Of a stretch of DNA of 64,000 bases, positions 62,121-64,000 are shown one piece after another. Position 1 is the first letter of the stretch. Every line of letters starts with the position of its first letter. The notes under the pieces are model-generated. The model saw only the letters and a list, made by a program, of their open reading frames with translations, searched no databases and had not been told where the DNA came from. Made by a program: the position numbers and the translations under genes. The DNA is taken from the NCBI GenBank assembly GCA_009731375.1, contig BJOX01000222.1, positions 265,114 to 329,113 of the forward strand. The letters run 5' to 3'. The DNA is from Paulinella micropora. Its lineage: Eukaryota > Cercozoa > Imbricatea > Euglyphida.

Positions 62121-64000
62121 CTGGAGGGGTGCACAAGATGGCACTCCACGGGAAGAGGAGGTGGTTGGGCCTCTCCCCACGAAGGTGACCGCTTGGGGAG
62201 GGCAGTCACCGGGATATGCGCAACTCTCAACTGGACATTTACTCGGTAGGGGTTCGGCCAGGCAGGTTGTGGGGGTTGTCTGTTGGATTGTTGGTTGGCT
62301 CGTTTTTCTTGGCTGTTGGTTTGGGTCTGGTTTCCTGGTTAGCCCATTTTCGCCGAATTTCCTGCCGAGTAAATGCCTGGGGGCTTCCAGTTCCGGTTTG
62401 GTGATCTTGTTGAGGTGAGCATTGGGAGGAAACAGTACCGAGATGGGTTGAAGATAGGATTCACATTGAGCCGAGATGAGGCCGAGTTGACCTTTTCCAA
62501 CTCGGCTCCATTTCGGCTTCATGTTAATCCTATCTTCATCCTATCTGGGTTTTGTCTCCTCCCTATCTTCGCTTCTTCGGGGTTGCCTAACTGGAACACA
62601 TGATGAGCGCACGTTGGAGAGGGGCTTCAGTCGGTCCCAATGCCTTGCCAGTGCCTTGCTGCGTTGCCGTGCCTTGCCCCATGCATTCACACCCTCCACC
62701 GTTGCATTTCTAACTGAGCAGCTTCGGCTGGGATTACTATACTTGTCTGTAAGACCCTATAGGTACCGCTAGGTTCGCGCCTTCTATACCCACGTGGGGG
62801 AAGGAGTTTCAGCGGCACGCCGTCCGATCTGGCTCCACTCGGGGACACCCGTACCTCATGATGTGTATTGTTAGGAGCAGCTGAAAGTCCATAAGGCATG
62901 AGAGTAGAGGCGTTGGCGATGCGATGGAGAGTGTGTGTAGTGCGTGAGGCAGGTTCTGGCGACGCTGGGGGTGCTGGCGGGCGCCGAAGGGCACGAAGCG
63001 ACGCGGCAGCGTCCAGTGACACCGGCGGAAATGCGTGTAGTGTGTGTTGCAGATACCGCCGATGCTATTTGCATGGACGGGCGCTTTCCTCGGCGTAAAG
63101 AGGCGCGGCGGTGATGGCCAGCGACATTGGCCGTCTACTACTCTCAATGGATTACAAATACGCGAAGCACGGAGCTACCACTGTGGCCCTTATGGGACAA
63201 GGTAGAATCGCCGAAGACCTGGACAATCCCCGTGGGAATGCCTCTTCGACGGGCTCTGGCCCGATGTCCCAGGATGGGAGGATGAGGGCTCGCGTATATG
63301 ACGGAATTCCTGAACCACGTGGAGAGGCTATCTTAGCTGCGCCTCATCCTTCCTCCCCAAACCTGGCACACGGGTCGGCGCTTCAACATAAGGCGAGCGG
63401 CGCTATATGGCAGATGGCACCGCCGCCTCGACGGTACCGGCGGCTAGATCGGTACGACAAGGACGGGCGTAATCTGATTGTCTGGGGGCTCTCAGAACGC
63501 GCCAATCTACAGGAGATCGCCTCCAAAATGAGCGGTCTTGGTCTGGTGGTCCCGGTAATGGAGTGGCAAGGCCAGCGAATGTCTCGTCACCTGGAGCTGG
63601 TCTACGAGGACGATGACAGCAGGCAGACGGCATTGCAGCAACTCAAACATCTCAAATTCTTCGGCAGAGGGGTCAATGCGGCCCTTGGCCGCAGGTTCAG
63701 GGACAGGGAACGTGTCCGAAGGCTTATTCGCATCCATCTGCGTGGGGAAGCGGCAGTCCGGAAGGAGGAAGCTGCGACGGGATATCACGTCTTGCCTCTG
63801 CATGAAGAACGTGTTGATGATGTGCAGGTGGTGTCTTCGGAATCGGCTGCCGATGCACCTGAGTGTGTGTCTGAGTGTGTTGCTGTGCAGGCGGTGCCCT
63901 GCCTTCGGTGGCCAGTGCAGTGGGGGACCAACCTGCGCAAGCACCTGCAGAGGGGGGCAGCACGAGGGCGGAAGCCAAGCGCGGCCGTCGGGTTCGGAAA
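62121..64000 (+). mobile_element. LINE-A copy 2, 5' portion, runs off the window
   Basis: Starts at CTGGAGGGGTGC after (TTA)n, as in copy 1, and follows it closely for 1.88 kb. The 5' UTR lacks the ~52-bp arm extension of copy 1, so its hairpin (about 62440-62562) is shorter. Confidence 0.9.
63114..64000 (+). CDS. LINE-A copy 2 polyprotein, N-terminal part (incomplete, one frameshift)
   Basis: ATG at 63114 opens MASDIGRLLLSMDYKYAKHG, one codon longer than copy 1 (MASDIGLLLSRDYKYTKHG). The RRM-like segment (NLIVWGLSERANLQEIA) is intact. Near 63898 one C is missing from a run (GTGCCCTGCC against GTGCCCCTGCC in copy 1), which throws the frame off before the endonuclease domain; the shifted frame stays open to the window end. 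The rest of the ORF is outside the window. Confidence 0.8.
   Translation, partial: MASDIGRLLLSMDYKYAKHGATTVALMGQGRIAEDLDNPRGNASSTGSGPMSQDGRMRARVYDGIPEPRGEAILAAPHPSSPNLAHGSALQHKASGAIWQMAPPPRRYRRLDRYDKDGRNLIVWGLSERANLQEIASKMSGLGLVVPVMEWQGQRMSRHLELVYEDDDSRQTALQQLKHLKFFGRGVNAALGRRFRDRERVRRLIRIHLRGEAAVRKEEAATGYHVLPLHEERVDDVQVVSSESAADAPECVSECVAVQAVPCLRWPVQWGTNLRKHLQRGAARGRKPSAAVGFG

Overview
This is nuclear DNA from a eukaryote. I cannot name the organism. The evidence is split exons with GT/AG borders, APE-type non-LTR (LINE) retrotransposons, tRNA-derived SINE-like elements, TTAGGG-type interstitial telomeric repeats and a very large microsatellite load. There is no operon structure, and no rRNA gene or functional tRNA gene was found. 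Most of the 64 kb is simple-sequence DNA, chiefly (TTA)n, (TCTA/GATA)n, (TATG/CATA)n, (TA)n, (CT/GA)n, (TAATG)n and (ACATAT)n. Almost every non-simple segment inside it is present two or more times. Most long open frames in these tracts are artefacts of repeats that lack stop codons.

Layout. 1-6.14 kb: a nearly complete LINE (here LINE-A) with a 5' UTR hairpin, an N-terminal RNA-binding-like domain, an APE endonuclease, a reverse transcriptase and a C-terminal CCHC knuckle, broken by a few small frameshifts. 6.1-12.3 kb: composite minisatellites, then a 413-bp repeat (family B) and a tRNA-derived element (SINE-A), all embedded in (TTA)n. 12.3-20.5 kb: (TCTA/GATA)n holding copies of a second non-autonomous element (SINE-B) and 3' fragments of a second LINE (LINE-B), one of which keeps the C-terminal coding region. 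20.5-37.3 kb: modular satellites and minisatellites, foldback elements, and further SINE-A, SINE-B and family B copies. 37.3-51 kb: the least repetitive part. It holds two broken genes of gag-like character, a duplicated module carrying interstitial telomere repeats, a 1.4-kb homopurine tract, and a few candidate host exons (a tetraspanin-like last exon and an acidic protein C-terminus). 51-57 kb: more composite minisatellites. 57.05-58.75 kb: gene-like DNA including a LAMTOR3/Roadblock-like exon. 58.75-64 kb: microsatellites, then family B, SINE-A and the first 1.9 kb of a second LINE-A copy that runs off the window.

How the parts appear to work together. Two LINE/SINE partnerships can be read from the sequence. 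LINE-A, SINE-A and family B all sit between (TTA)n tracts and share a 3' motif, TGGAGGCnnATGTsC, about 45-60 nt before the (TTA)n tail. LINE-B and SINE-B both end in CGAyATCTCATCTA followed by (TCTA)n. The simplest reading is that each autonomous LINE mobilises its own short partners through a shared 3' tail and inserts into, or seeds, its own class of microsatellite. That is inference. The shared tails, the flanking microsatellites and one 12-nt target-site duplication are directly visible.
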